A DNA stretch of 17,148 nt from Bacillota bacterium (GCA_023414985.1 JAEZLY010000181.1:1-17148); one strand, 5' to 3'; positions 6,266 to 14,417 are shown, counted from the stretch's first letter. Program-made: numbers and translations. Notes: generated by a model not told the origin, from the sequence alone.

Positions 6266-6306
6266 GAAAATAGCGCACTCCCAGGATCAGGGAATGCGCT
6301 ATTTTC
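6266..6306 (-). terminator. probable terminator of the sugar operon downstream of the aldolase gene
   Basis: GAAAATAGCGCA (6266-6277) pairs perfectly with TGCGCTATTTTC (6295-6306). After one mismatch TCCC/GGGA adds 4 pairs around loop AGGATCA. The stem contains its own A- and T-tracts, so it could act in either direction. It lies 131 nt after the end of the aldolase gene. Bases in its apical part (6279-6287) are also complementary to 6341-6349, allowing an alternative fold. Confidence 0.72.
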
Positions 6307-6436
6307 ATATCAGTAGTTGATGCAGCTTAGTCGGAGGTCAATCCTGGGATGCCTTTGCTGCCTTTGGGGGACTACTAATAGGGGGATATATATACGAATA
6401 AGAGAATTAAACATACTTAGTCTGAATAAATAACAA
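6307..6436. other. gap after the aldolase gene, no gene seen
   Basis: This is the 3' untranslated stretch of the sugar operon. It holds no ORF with a ribosome binding site on either strand. It contains a G-rich/AT-rich alternation (GGGGGACTAC, then AGGGGGATATATATA), a short direct repeat GCCTTTG / TGCCTTTG near 6350-6367, and the 9-mer ATCCTGGGA (6341-6349) complementary to the terminator top. Confidence 0.5.
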
Positions 6437-7165
6437 TTAATCCACTGTTATTGTATTCATATCAATGTCATGGCCAAGTGCAATTGCTTCTTCGATGATG
6501 CTGATTGCAGAGCTTAAGCCTACACCAAAGCGGTCTGCTCCGGCTTTATACATCTTTAATAACGTGTCAAGGGATCTGACCCCACCGGCTACCTTTAACT
6601 TTGCCCTTCCGGCAATTGCCTTATGCATTACCTGAACATGATGAACTGTTGTAGGATTACTGGAGAAGCCGGTACCGGATTTCACATAATCAGTACCGCC
6701 CTTGATCGAAAGCTCACATGCTTTTTCAATCTCTTCATCTGTTAAAATCATAGCCTCTATAATGACCTTTAAGGAAGAACCCTTTGTAGCTTCACGTACA
6801 GCTTTGATATCCGCAAGAACTTCATCATATCTTTTGGATTTCAGCCAGCCCACATTCATAACCATATCCACTTCTGCCGGATCCATTGTCATAAACCACT
6901 CAGCCTGCTGAACCTTGGTCAGAGTTGCTTCCTGTCCTGAAGGAAAGCTTAGGGAGGTACCAAAAGCTGTATTTGTTTCTTTTAAAAGCTTGCTTAATAA
7001 TGGATAATATCCCGGCCATGCAAAGCAGGAACCAAAATCATATTTTTTACAAGCATCGACCAAAGCGTATACATCCTCATAAGATGTGTCCAGCTTCAAA
7101 ACGCTGGGATCCATCATATAAGCAATATCCTTCACTGTTAATATCTGTTTTCTGTACTCTTTCAT
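6437..7165 (-). CDS. DeoC/LacD-family class I aldolase (deoxyribose-phosphate aldolase-like)
   Basis: A 242-residue TIM-barrel aldolase using a lysine Schiff base. The DeoC catalytic set is present: D100 (EVDMVMNVG), the Schiff-base K162 in DYVKSGTGF, and K191 in LKVAGGVRS. Length and motifs fit deoxyribose-phosphate aldolase, but in this operon a different short-chain sugar phosphate is plausible, since DeoC-like enzymes in sugar loci often cleave other ketose or deoxy-sugar phosphates. It is the last gene of the leftward sugar operon, with a ribosome binding site of AAAGGTG type before ATG 7165. It follows the flavoprotein gene after 51 bp that contain a small hairpin. No deoxynucleoside genes (deoD, pdp, cdd) are adjacent, which argues against a plain deoxyribose role. 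Confidence 0.85.
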   Translation of the reverse strand: MKEYRKQILTVKDIAYMMDPSVLKLDTSYEDVYALVDACKKYDFGSCFAWPGYYPLLSKLLKETNTAFGTSLSFPSGQEATLTKVQQAEWFMTMDPAEVDMVMNVGWLKSKRYDEVLADIKAVREATKGSSLKVIIEAMILTDEEIEKACELSIKGGTDYVKSGTGFSSNPTTVHHVQVMHKAIAGRAKLKVAGGVRSLDTLLKMYKAGADRFGVGLSSAISIIEEAIALGHDIDMNTITVD

Positions 7166-7199
7166 TGGTTGTCACCTTTCTTATAATTAAATTATGTGT

Positions 7200-7216
7200 T
7201 CTGAATCTTATTCAGA
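7200..7216 (-). other. short hairpin directly after the flavoprotein stop codon
   Basis: TCTGAAT (7200-7206) and ATTCAGA (7210-7216) pair perfectly with a 3-base loop, right after the stop codon at 7217-7219. There is no T-tract, so it is not a clear terminator; it may stabilise or set a processing end between the two last genes of the operon. Confidence 0.4.
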
Positions 7217-8461
7217 TTAAGTATGCAACTCTGTCAATTTACCAAAGGTCTTTCTTACTTCCTTAAAAAGCTCTGTATAAGTTCTATTGTAAGCCACGCA
7301 ACCTACGGGCTGCTGACGGATCATTAATTCCTCACAGTTCATGCACTGGGTACAATACTTGATCTCATCTTCTCTGCCCTCTTTCAACTTAAGCGGTGTC
7401 AGCGGATCAGCAAAGGATTGTCTACCCAGACCGACCATATCCATCATTCCGTCCTGGATACAACGGCTTCCCATGGCAAATAGGGAGGATTTCTCGGGGT
7501 CTACGGAAAGGAGCTTATTTCTTTTTCCTCGGAACGATGAGAAATGAGAACCGATCACGACAGTTTCCTTTTTCAAGTTCTGTTTCATCAGATTAGCAAA
7601 ATAAAAGTGCAGATAAGATAAATAGGGTTCATCCTGGATTGCTTCCATATATGCCATACTGGAATGTACATTCCCGAGAGATTCAATAAAATACTGAGCC
7701 CCACGTTCCTCCAGCCCCTTCAGCAGATCAATCGATTCCGTCATATCCATCAGGGGCGAGTCGGGTCCTGCTGAACCACAACCGCCAGGAAAGCCTTCCC
7801 ACATGGACATCTTCGATCCGATCAGGAAGTTCCTATCATAGTTGGTTGCTTTCTTAATCCGCTCCATCAGATCATAGGCGAAACGGGAACGATTCTCCCA
7901 GGAACCGCCGTATTTCCAATTGCGGTCGTTATATGGCCGTAAAATCTGGGATCCAAGATAGCCGTGACATAATTTCATATCGACACCATCCGCACCGACG
8001 TTCTGCGTAATCTTCGCTGCCAGTTCGAACTGATCCATGATGTGTTCCACTTCTTCTTCCGTCAGCAAATCGCCTTCCAGACCATGCATCTGCTTTACGG
8101 TAACTCTTCTTGAGAACTCCGGCTCACTGATTTCTCCCGCATGTGTCAGCTGAAATACAATCAGGACGTTCGGATTTACTTCTTTTAATCTTCTGATGAA
8201 TTTCTCAAGGGCTTTTTCATTCCGCGGCATAATTTCCAGCTGGGTCTTTCTTGCGCGGCTCTCATTCGTAACCGTAATCGCCTCTAAGTCCACCAATCCG
8301 AAGTTCCCTTTGAAGAGATTCTCATATCTTTTATAGGTAAGCTCTGTAGGGTTACCTTCAAAATCCGAATCGACGCATTCCATTGACTGCGCAAAAAAAC
8401 GGTTTTCACATTTTCTGCTGCCGATCATAATTGGTTGTAACAGTGTTTCCTTATAATCCAT
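7217..8461 (-). CDS. old yellow enzyme-family NADH:flavin oxidoreductase with Fe-S motif, lacking the NAD/FAD domain
   Basis: A 414-residue FMN TIM-barrel protein of the 2,4-dienoyl-CoA reductase / NADH oxidase branch. FMN-barrel motifs are QLTHAGE (about 105-110), LCHGYLGSQILRP with the barrel histidine, and RNWKYGGSWENRSRF. Near the C-terminus are four cysteines C370, C373, C376 and C388, likely a [4Fe-4S] site; spacing is C-x2-C-x2-C-x11-C. The protein ends 26 residues later, so the C-terminal FAD/NAD(P) half of full-length (about 650-residue) relatives is missing and electrons must come from elsewhere. ATG 8461 has AAGGAGG upstream, 11 nt after the ATPase gene. In a sugar operon it may reduce or isomerise an enone or keto-sugar intermediate; this is inference. 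Confidence 0.83.
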   Translation of the reverse strand: MDYKETLLQPIMIGSRKCENRFFAQSMECVDSDFEGNPTELTYKRYENLFKGNFGLVDLEAITVTNESRARKTQLEIMPRNEKALEKFIRRLKEVNPNVLIVFQLTHAGEISEPEFSRRVTVKQMHGLEGDLLTEEEVEHIMDQFELAAKITQNVGADGVDMKLCHGYLGSQILRPYNDRNWKYGGSWENRSRFAYDLMERIKKATNYDRNFLIGSKMSMWEGFPGGCGSAGPDSPLMDMTESIDLLKGLEERGAQYFIESLGNVHSSMAYMEAIQDEPYLSYLHFYFANLMKQNLKKETVVIGSHFSSFRGKRNKLLSVDPEKSSLFAMGSRCIQDGMMDMVGLGRQSFADPLTPLKLKEGREDEIKYCTQCMNCEELMIRQQPVGCVAYNRTYTELFKEVRKTFGKLTELHT

Positions 8462-8472
8462 GCCGAACCTCC

Positions 8473-9969
8473 TTAAATTTTTTCTCCGCTGGCCAATTTC
8501 ATGATCTTATCTTCCTTCACTTCCTCATAGGATAATTCTCCGCTTATCCTGCCCTCGTACATGGTAATGATTCTGTCTGACATAGCGATAACCTCAGGCA
8601 TTTCGGAAGAGATCATAATGATGCTGACACCTTTTTGAACCAGCTTGTTCATAATCATATAGATTTCATATTTGGCACCGACATCAATACCTCTGGTCGG
8701 CTCATCCAAAAACAATATCCTGCAATCGGTGGCAAGCCATTTTGCAAGTACGACCTTCTGCTGATTACCGCCCGAAAGATATTTACACAATTTATAGATA
8801 TCCGGTGACACCACCTTCATCTCGTCAAAGTGCCTCTTCGCAAGCTGTTTTTCTTTTTTTGAATTAATAAAACCGTTTTTTGATATCTTATCTAAAGATG
8901 CGACAGTGATGTTCTTACAGATATCCTGAGTAAGGAACAAGCCCTGAGATTTTCTGTCCTCCAGCGCAAAGCCCAATCCTTGCCTCACTGCTTTATTCGG
9001 GTGGTCAATCATAACCTCTTCGCCAAACAGCCTGAGCTTGCCGGACTTCAACTTATCAGCACCGAATATTGCCCTGAGCACTTCCGAACGTCCTGCTCCT
9101 ACCAGGCCTGTAATTCCGAGTATCTCTCCCTTTTTCAATCGGAAAGAAATATTCTGGAAACGATCAGCACATAGATTTTCCGCTTCCAATACTACCTGAT
9201 CGGTAAAGGCCCGATCACGCTTCGGAAAGGTATCCTTCAAATCTCTGCCGATCATCTTACTGATCAGCCAGTCCTTATCTATCTCTGAAATGTCTTTCGT
9301 ATCGATATATTCTCCGTCACGTAACACCGTGACTCTGTCGCATAATTCAAAAAGCTCTTCCAGTCGATGGGAAATATAAATAACCGTAATTCCGTCCTCT
9401 TTCAATTTTCTGACGATCTGAAACAGAATCTCAATTTCTTTCCTAGTCAAGCTGTCAGTAGGTTCATCCATTACAATAATCTGAGATTTATGGGACAAGG
9501 ATTTCGCAATATCAATCATCTGTTGATACGCCACGCTTAAGTTACGGACAGGCGTATGATAATCTGTCAAGGAGCCTCGGCTGACATAATCCAAATACTT
9601 TCCCGCAAATTCCTCTTCCTGCTTCTTGCTGATTACTTTACAGGTATGTATTTCGTTGCCCAGCATAACATTCTGTATGGCATTTAAATCCGGTACCAGA
9701 CTCAGTTCCTGATAGATGATGGAAATACCTCTATCAATCGCTTCCTGAGGATTTTTACACTCAATCTCTTCCCCATTGATCCTGATACATCCGGAATCGG
9801 CTTTATATACACCGGAAAGGATTTTCATCAGTGTTGATTTACCGGCTCCGTTTTCACCGATTAGTGCATGGATTTCTCCCTTTTTAACTTGAAGATTAGC
9901 GTTATTTAATGCTTTTACTTTTGAAAACGTTTTATTTATGCCAAGCATCTCCAGAGCATACTCGCTCAC
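8473..9969 (-). CDS. sugar ABC transporter ATPase, RbsA/MglA/YtfR type (two NBDs)
   Basis: A fused double nucleotide-binding subunit of a CUT2-class monosaccharide importer, 498 residues. NBD1 has Walker A GENGAGKS (38-45), Q-loop YQE (86-88), signature-like LSVAYQQ (144-150), Walker B IIVMDEP (164-170) and H-loop ISHR. NBD2 has the degenerate RbsA-type P-loop GLVGAGRS (288-295), signature LSGGNQQ (398-404), Walker B ILFLDEP (418-424) and the hallmark DEPTRGIDVGAK. A GTG at 9978 extends it by 3 codons, but that codon lies in the ribosome binding site; GTG 9969 has AAGGAAGG 8 nt upstream and gives the usual N-terminus. It lies between the permease and flavoprotein genes and works with the binding protein and permease of the same operon. 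Confidence 0.93.
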   Translation of the reverse strand: MSEYALEMLGINKTFSKVKALNNANLQVKKGEIHALIGENGAGKSTLMKILSGVYKADSGCIRINGEEIECKNPQEAIDRGISIIYQELSLVPDLNAIQNVMLGNEIHTCKVISKKQEEEFAGKYLDYVSRGSLTDYHTPVRNLSVAYQQMIDIAKSLSHKSQIIVMDEPTDSLTRKEIEILFQIVRKLKEDGITVIYISHRLEELFELCDRVTVLRDGEYIDTKDISEIDKDWLISKMIGRDLKDTFPKRDRAFTDQVVLEAENLCADRFQNISFRLKKGEILGITGLVGAGRSEVLRAIFGADKLKSGKLRLFGEEVMIDHPNKAVRQGLGFALEDRKSQGLFLTQDICKNITVASLDKISKNGFINSKKEKQLAKRHFDEMKVVSPDIYKLCKYLSGGNQQKVVLAKWLATDCRILFLDEPTRGIDVGAKYEIYMIMNKLVQKGVSIIMISSEMPEVIAMSDRIITMYEGRISGELSYEEVKEDKIMKLASGEKI

Positions 9970-9992
9970 ATACTTCACCTTCCTTGCACTAA

Positions 9993-10970
9993 TTATTTAT
10001 TTTTCTTCTGTATCAGTACGGCAACCAGTATAATCAAACCTTTGATCACGATCTGCAGATAGGGATCTGCACCGAGTATGTTCAGAATATTATTCATAAT
10101 TGCCATGATCATTACACCGGCAAGAGTGCAGATGATCGAGCCCCGGCCGCCGGACATTGCCGTACCGCCGATTACTACTGCTGCAATGGCATCCATATCA
10201 TAGCCGTTACTACCGTTGGGCTCTCCGACCCGTACACGGGCTGCAAGCATAATACCAGCAATGGATGCGGTTAATCCGCAAAGAGCATAGGCCATGATTT
10301 TATTTGATTTTACTTTAATACCTGATAATCTTGCTGCTTCCGGATTACTTCCGATGGCATAAATATGGCGTCCGGGAACTGTCTTATGCAATAATAGGAT
10401 AAATACAACCATTAAAAATGCATACAAAATGACAGAGAAGGGTACGATCCCTCCAAGGGATTTGGAACCGAAGTTCTCCCAGAACTTTGTAACTGTACCG
10501 CCCGGAGAACCCTTGGTATAAATGTAGTTAATACCTCTTAACACCTGTCCCGTACCCAGAGTAATAATAAACGGTTCCACATCTCTGAGTACAATGATTA
10601 CACCATTAAGCAAACCGATGACGAGGCCGATGATGAGAATTAAAAGTACCTGTCCGATTAACATCCCTGTATTGCCACGGTTAACAAAAGTCTCGGACAT
10701 ATGGGCGAACACGCAGGCACTGATTGCCATGACGCTGGTCACCGACAGATCGATTCCCGCCACAAGCAGAACAACAGTCATACCGATACTTACCACACCC
10801 ACGATAGAAGCTTGTCTGAACAAATTAGAGATATTGGTGAGCGATAAAAATATATCCGGTGAAGCAATGGATGCGATAACAAACAGAATTACTAATGCTA
10901 TGTATGGTCCGCTGATCGGATTATTGAATATTTTCTTTACAAGCCCTGAGTTAATACCAGCCTTATTCAT
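9993..10970 (-). CDS. sugar ABC transporter permease, RbsC type
   Basis: A 325-residue membrane subunit of the CUT2 importer with about 8-10 hydrophobic segments. It shows the family motif GMTVVLLVAGIDLSV (about 63-77), the EAARLSGIKV coupling-loop motif (about 211-220) that contacts the ATPase, and the GGTAMSGGRGS loop (about 270-280). ATG 10970 has AGGAGG 7 nt upstream. Only one permease gene is present, so a homodimer is expected, unlike YtfT/YjfF-type systems with two permeases. It precedes the ATPase gene by 23 bp. Confidence 0.93.
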   Translation of the reverse strand: MNKAGINSGLVKKIFNNPISGPYIALVILFVIASIASPDIFLSLTNISNLFRQASIVGVVSIGMTVVLLVAGIDLSVTSVMAISACVFAHMSETFVNRGNTGMLIGQVLLILIIGLVIGLLNGVIIVLRDVEPFIITLGTGQVLRGINYIYTKGSPGGTVTKFWENFGSKSLGGIVPFSVILYAFLMVVFILLLHKTVPGRHIYAIGSNPEAARLSGIKVKSNKIMAYALCGLTASIAGIMLAARVRVGEPNGSNGYDMDAIAAVVIGGTAMSGGRGSIICTLAGVMIMAIMNNILNILGADPYLQIVIKGLIILVAVLIQKKNK

Positions 10971-10999
10971 TTGAGTTCCTCCTACAAGTTATTATCAGC

Positions 11000-12055
11000 T
11001 TAGTGGTATAATACAACTCTTTCCTTTACTTCCGGGCTGACCAATACCTTTATTAATTTGGGATTCTGTCTGATCTCATTTAACGCCTGTTCCAGTTCCT
11101 CTAATGGAACAATCATAGAAATCAAAGGGGTAGGATCAATTCGGTTGTATTTCAGTAGCTGGATTGCATCTCCCCAGTCATAACCGATTCCTGCGCAGCT
11201 TCCGCTTACCTTCTTTTCTTCCAGAACGAATTGAACCGGTGCAATCTTCGCAAAATCATCATCTGCACAGATGCCAAAAGCCTCTACCTTACCGCCCTTA
11301 CGTACCATCTTAAAGGCCTGTTCATAGGTCTTTGAATTTCCGACAGCTTCCAGCACATAATCTGCTCCGATTCCATTGGTTAATCTCATTACTTCTTCGA
11401 CAGGATCTACTTCCTTCACATTGATGGTATAATCCGCCACCATTTCCTTTGCCATAACAAGTCTGTCGGCATTTGCATCAATCACGATGACAGGTGCTGC
11501 CCCGCGTGCCTTGGCCAGCGCTGCATGGATAATACCGAGTCCTGCACCGATGACTACAACACTTCTTGCAATCTTGCAGTCCATCTTCTTGGAGGCATTC
11601 AGACATGCAGTCAGCGGCTCGACAAATGCTGCCTTTTCATCCGACACCTCATCCGGAACGATATAAACGTTCTTCCAAGGCACCTTAACATACTCCGCAA
11701 AGCCGCCATCCAAATGAATACCGATCTGCTTGAAATCCGTACAAAGCAGCGGTTCACCGATACGGCAATGATAACAGGTACCGCAGGGCTTACAGATATC
11801 TGCCGCCACACGGTCACCTATTTTTAACCCTTGTGAATTAGCTCCTAATTTTTCGATGGTTCCGAAGAATTCATGACCGGTAGTCAAGGGGAGACATGCA
11901 ACTTCTTCTGCATATTTACCGGTGTAGGATCCCCAGTCGGAACCGCAAATTCCGCAGTATTTTATCTTGATCAATACCTCATCCTCGGTTATCTCAGGAA
12001 TCGGCACCTCTTTTAATTCAAAATGATATGGCTCAGTTAATACTTGTGCTCTCAT
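11000..12055 (-). CDS. zinc-dependent medium-chain alcohol/polyol dehydrogenase
   Basis: A 351-residue NAD(P)-dependent MDR enzyme of the sorbitol/threonine dehydrogenase group. Catalytic zinc ligands are C37 (GICGSD), H61/E62 (GHEF) and probably E146 (VEP). The structural zinc site is C91/C94/C97/C105, and the Rossmann loop GAGLGI is at 170-175. It probably interconverts a sugar or polyol hydroxyl and a ketone. The frame stays open to ATG 12136, adding 27 residues. That ATG has AGGAG 9 nt upstream and lies just 17 nt after the previous stop, while the conserved start at 12055 has GGAGG but a long 13-nt spacing. I chose 12055 because family members start MKA/MRAQVL; the longer form is possible. 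Similar dehydrogenase-epimerase pairs act on 3-keto-glycosides (E. coli YcjQ/YcjR). Confidence 0.88.
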   Translation of the reverse strand: MRAQVLTEPYHFELKEVPIPEITEDEVLIKIKYCGICGSDWGSYTGKYAEEVACLPLTTGHEFFGTIEKLGANSQGLKIGDRVAADICKPCGTCYHCRIGEPLLCTDFKQIGIHLDGGFAEYVKVPWKNVYIVPDEVSDEKAAFVEPLTACLNASKKMDCKIARSVVVIGAGLGIIHAALAKARGAAPVIVIDANADRLVMAKEMVADYTINVKEVDPVEEVMRLTNGIGADYVLEAVGNSKTYEQAFKMVRKGGKVEAFGICADDDFAKIAPVQFVLEEKKVSGSCAGIGYDWGDAIQLLKYNRIDPTPLISMIVPLEELEQALNEIRQNPKLIKVLVSPEVKERVVLYH

Positions 12056-12153
12056 TATTTTATAAAATCCTCCATTCTTACAATTACCTGTGAATTTGTA
12101 CGTAGGCACGATTCTCCGTGAAAAATATTTCATCATTCACGCTTTCTCCTGAT

Positions 12154-13134
12154 TTATTTCGTAAATAATTTGTCTGAACGGCCTTCATACGGAGCGTCTA
12201 TCATCAGCGGGCGAAGAAACTCGATTGTCTTCTTTACTCCGTCTGCGCGGCTCATGATCACGTCCTCATGCTCATAATTAAATACATAATCATAACCTGT
12301 GATGAAGAGTTCACTGATCAGACGCTTCCAGTCAACATCACCCCAGCCGGGAATTCTGAATCGGAAGGAGCGGTCGAGGCGGCCCCAGCCATCCTGCATA
12401 TACATGTTCAGACCACCCTTTGCCATGTTATGATGCACAATTTCACAGTCTTTTGCATGGACCAGTGCAATTCGTCCTCTCAATTCATCAACAAAGGTCT
12501 GTACATTGATCCCTGAGAATAAGATATTGGCCGGATCAAGATTAATCGCAAAGGCCGGATGATGATCTACGATCTCAAGGCAGCGCAGTGCCGATTGGGT
12601 ATCGTAAATAATATTGTTCGGATGAGGCTCAAATGCCAGCTTTACGCCGTATTCCTTATACTTATCAAGGATTGGTGTATATTTCTCCACAAATTGTTCT
12701 TCTTCATATTTCCATCCGTTCGGTTCAGGCCAGTCGTTGATGTGTCCGTAATTCTCCATGCCTGAGAAAGCTACAACGGCAGGTACTCCCAATTCACTGG
12801 CAAACTGTGCAGAACGGATTAAGCTTTCCGTACCAAACTTAATCTTCTCTTCCTTGGTACCGGGACAGATCGAATCTGTCCCGGCACTGTATGGTCCCAT
12901 AACCAATAAGGAATCTGCATGATTGCTAAGTGATGAAATAAACAGTCCATGATTCTCAACCATTTTCTTCAGTTTCTTCGCGTTGCTGCCCTTCAGCATT
13001 TCTTTCACGTCAACTTGTCCGTTATCCTCGTAAGCTGGCAGCTCAACACAGTCATAGCCATTATCTGCCGCAATTTTTACAACCTCTTCTACAGGCTTTT
13101 CTGAATAATTTACTACGCAAAAACCTATTTTCAT
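12154..13134 (-). CDS. sugar phosphate isomerase/epimerase (AP endonuclease 2-like TIM barrel)
   Basis: A 326-residue metal-dependent TIM-barrel enzyme. Probable metal ligands are E169 (LAFEPHPNN), D200 (INLDPANIL), H226 (LVHAKDCE) and E288 or E290 (NYEHED). Relatives include ketose 3-epimerases, hydroxypyruvate isomerase, inosose-pathway enzymes and keto-glycoside epimerases such as YcjR; at 326 residues it is longer than the roughly 290-residue ketose 3-epimerases. Start ATG 13134 has GGAG 8 nt upstream; an in-frame ATG 6 codons earlier lies before that site. It sits between the binding protein (31 bp upstream) and the zinc dehydrogenase, so oxidation and epimerisation are probably consecutive steps. 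Confidence 0.85.
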   Translation of the reverse strand: MKIGFCVVNYSEKPVEEVVKIAADNGYDCVELPAYEDNGQVDVKEMLKGSNAKKLKKMVENHGLFISSLSNHADSLLVMGPYSAGTDSICPGTKEEKIKFGTESLIRSAQFASELGVPAVVAFSGMENYGHINDWPEPNGWKYEEEQFVEKYTPILDKYKEYGVKLAFEPHPNNIIYDTQSALRCLEIVDHHPAFAINLDPANILFSGINVQTFVDELRGRIALVHAKDCEIVHHNMAKGGLNMYMQDGWGRLDRSFRFRIPGWGDVDWKRLISELFITGYDYVFNYEHEDVIMSRADGVKKTIEFLRPLMIDAPYEGRSDKLFTK

Positions 13135-13164
13135 CTTTACCTCTCCAATCATGAAAAAATTAAA

Positions 13165-14178
13165 TTAGTATGTCCAATCGTAGTCGTCTCCGTCAGGGAT
13201 TAAGTAGTCAGCCACATTGTCCTTATTTACGATGATGGAATCCATGATAACGTCTTTTTCGGTTGGTCCCTTTTCTTCTATTTCCTTGATTGCTACATTA
13301 AGGGCATCCACGCTGGCTGCGCAAGGGAACTGTGTCAAGCCTACTGCGGTTCCGTCCTTTACCATCTTACAGACACCGTTAATACCGTCCGCATTCGCGA
13401 TTAAAATTCCATCAGAATCTCGGCCTGCTTCCTTAACCGCATCCCAAGCTCCCAGTGTAACACCACCGTCCTGTGAGATGATTCCGTCAATCTGACCGGT
13501 AGGGAATTTGGTCAGACAGTCTTCCATGAATGCCTTACCCTTACTTACTTCGAAGTCGGTATACTGTCTGGCAATGATCTTTATATTAGGATACTGGGAG
13601 AATACTGAATCCTGGCCTTCCTTCTGCATGTTATCCGTACTGGAGCCTGCCAATGAGTCTAACGCAATGATATTACCTTTAGGCTCACCATATTTCTCTG
13701 TCAGGGCATCTACCAACATCTTGGCACATTCCGCTCCGTTCTGCTTGTCAGAGTATCCTACGAAATGAGTATATTTATCCGTACTGCAATGTCTGTCGAA
13801 GATGATTACCGGGATACCGCTTTCGTATGCCTTTTCAATTCCGGGATTTACAGCATCTTCTACGACGGGAGCAATCAGGATAGCATCCAGATCCTGTTGA
13901 AGCAAGGTCTCGATATTGCTATTCTGGGTATTTGCATCATCATGGGCATCTGTCTCAATCAACTTAATATTTTTGCTTTCGCACTCTGCAACCAGCATGT
14001 CTCTCATCTTGACACGCCAGCTGTTTGAAATAGACGCATTTGAAAACCCAATTGTATATGTAGCATCCTCTGAACCTTTGGCTGTATCGCTGTTTGTTTC
14101 TGTTGCCTTATTGCTTCCGCAGGCAGTCAGTCCCATAATCAAACATAATACAGTAAGTAACATTATTACCTTCTTCAT
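13165..14178 (-). CDS. sugar-binding lipoprotein of ABC importer (YtfQ/RbsB-like)
   Basis: A 337-residue periplasmic-binding-protein-like (Peripla_BP_4) lipoprotein. The signal peptide MKKVIMLLTVLCLIMGLTAC ends in a lipobox with C20 as the lipidated residue, followed by a Ser/Thr/Lys linker. The mature start YTIGFSNASISNSWR and the motif DAILIAPVVEDAVNPGIEKA resemble the YtfQ (galactofuranose) branch more than RbsB proper. The ligand is a furanose or small sugar/polyol by family, not determined. It is the first gene of the operon, with AGAAGG 9 nt before ATG 14178 and a promoter at 14214-14242. No stem-loop separates it from the next gene, unlike many operons where the binding protein is over-expressed. 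Confidence 0.94.
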   Translation of the reverse strand: MKKVIMLLTVLCLIMGLTACGSNKATETNSDTAKGSEDATYTIGFSNASISNSWRVKMRDMLVAECESKNIKLIETDAHDDANTQNSNIETLLQQDLDAILIAPVVEDAVNPGIEKAYESGIPVIIFDRHCSTDKYTHFVGYSDKQNGAECAKMLVDALTEKYGEPKGNIIALDSLAGSSTDNMQKEGQDSVFSQYPNIKIIARQYTDFEVSKGKAFMEDCLTKFPTGQIDGIISQDGGVTLGAWDAVKEAGRDSDGILIANADGINGVCKMVKDGTAVGLTQFPCAASVDALNVAIKEIEEKGPTEKDVIMDSIIVNKDNVADYLIPDGDDYDWTY

Positions 14179-14213
14179 TCCTTGGTACCTTCTTTCTTTT
14201 TATTTGTGCCTTA

Positions 14214-14242
14214 AATATATCATTATCTTTTTCGTTTGTCAA
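14214..14242 (-). promoter_or_regulatory. sigma-A promoter of the sugar operon
   Basis: On the minus strand TTGACA (14237-14242), a 17-bp spacer and TATATT (14214-14219), about 35 bp before the binding-protein start codon. TTTTCG-type repeats overlap the -35 and the spacer, suitable for repression by the divergent DeoR protein. The -35 also overlaps a poor match to a catabolite-responsive element (14236-14250, two mismatches). Confidence 0.8.
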
Positions 14243-14356
14243 CGTTTCTTTTTCGAAATTTTTCATTTAGATTTCTTTTTACTTTTCATATTCTTTTGTT
14301 TTACGGTATATTTGCGTTTTTTTTCTTTTCATTTTTATTTTTTTGCTTTTTCATTT
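14229..14356. promoter_or_regulatory. phased T-rich direct repeats, candidate DeoR operators
   Basis: The nonamer TTTTCATTT occurs at 14260-14268, 14326-14334 and 14348-14356, with TTTTCATAT at 14283-14291, TTTTCGTTT at 14229-14237 and TTTTCGAAA at 14250-14258. Steps of about 21-23 bp (14229 to 14250, 14260 to 14283, 14326 to 14348) and 43 bp (14283 to 14326) put most copies on one DNA face. DeoR-family repressors often use direct repeats of this type. The copies overlap the -35 elements of both divergent promoters. The strand is strongly pyrimidine-rich here, so some matches may be compositional. Confidence 0.5.
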
Positions 14357-14383
14357 GCCATTTTCTAAAATTTGTAGTATGAT
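14355..14383 (+). promoter_or_regulatory. sigma-A promoter of the deoR-ATPase-kinase operon
   Basis: TTGCCA (14355-14360), a 17-bp spacer and TATGAT (14378-14383), each hexamer one base from consensus. The leader to ATG 14418 is about 28 nt and carries AAAGAGGA. The repeat copy at 14348-14356 touches the -35, consistent with autoregulation. Confidence 0.72.
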
Positions 14384-14417
14384 GAATTAGAAATCATAAG
14401 CCTAAAGAGGATACGAT

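Noticed and set aside
6437..7165. Plain deoxyribose/deoxynucleoside catabolism for the DeoC-type aldolase
   Set aside because: No nucleoside phosphorylase, phosphopentomutase or deoxyribokinase (PfkB type) neighbours; the operon is a sugar import and dehydrogenase cluster.
12154..13134. C-glycoside-cleaving enzyme subunit (DfgA/DgpB-like)
   Set aside because: The TIM-barrel fold fits, but the small partner subunit normally encoded next to it is absent.
14236..14250. Catabolite-responsive element (CcpA site) at the sugar promoter
   Set aside because: Two mismatches at conserved positions in a T-rich region; not strong enough to list as a site.
13916..14368. 150-codon plus-strand open frame over the binding-protein start and promoter region
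   Set aside because: A phenylalanine-rich translation of a T-rich promoter tract, antisense to the lipoprotein gene; no ribosome binding site.
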